Shown: piece after piece, positions 6,541-6,547 of the stretch
Numbering within the stretch: position 1 is the first letter of the stretch
Layout: each line of letters starts with the position of its first letter
NCBI GenBank assembly: GCA_030152675.1
Contig: JASLIY010000068.1
Coordinates: forward strand, 1-6,547
Source of the DNA: Acinetobacter sp.
Lineage (GTDB): Bacteria; Pseudomonadota; Gammaproteobacteria; Pseudomonadales; Moraxellaceae
DNA: 6,547 nucleotides
Direction of reading: 5' to 3'
The notes under the pieces: model-generated
What the model was told of the DNA's origin: nothing
Seen by the model: the letters and a program-made list of their open reading frames with translations, nothing else
Databases searched by the model: none
Program-made: the position numbers and the translations under genes

Positions 6541-6547
6541 CAGATCG

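Overview
The window reads as ordinary chromosome of a gammaproteobacterium, most likely an Acinetobacter or close Moraxellaceae relative. This is judged by eye from protein style (SDR, PhoB, PhoR, RhdA, Psd, PncB) and a moderate G+C content; no search was run. There are six genes, all apparently intact except the first, which is cut by the window edge. No RNA genes, mobile elements, CRISPR arrays or prophage traces were seen.

Left part (1-1187): a short-chain dehydrogenase/reductase gene on the minus strand diverges from a TetR-family regulator gene on the plus strand. The gap between them holds a perfect 9-4-9 inverted repeat. It overlaps a near-consensus sigma-70 promoter aimed at the dehydrogenase and a weaker one aimed at the regulator, the classic layout of a TetR repressor controlling its neighbour and itself.

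Middle part (1188-3566): a 207-bp intergenic region leads into phoB and phoR, the phosphate-starvation two-component system, spaced by 31 bp and surely one operon. The leader is rich in TTGTCA/CTGTCAT heptamers, many in 11-bp phase, as in Pho boxes, which fits PhoB autoregulation. Some of these elements also form inverted repeats that share a half-site with the TetR operator on the other side of tetR, so their owner is open.

Right part (3527-6547): phoR converges on a minus-strand cluster pncB - rhdA - psd. A 19-bp perfect-stem hairpin lies between phoR and psd and can terminate both. pncB makes nicotinate mononucleotide (NAD salvage), rhdA is a two-domain thiosulfate sulfurtransferase with the CQxHHR-type active loop, and psd is phosphatidylserine decarboxylase. 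rhdA and psd overlap at a TTGA, which suggests translational coupling; psd starts with TTG.

I found no convincing undescribed system. The most worthwhile leads are regulatory: the shared operator, the phased heptamer array upstream of phoB, and the possibility that pncB mRNA is leaderless.
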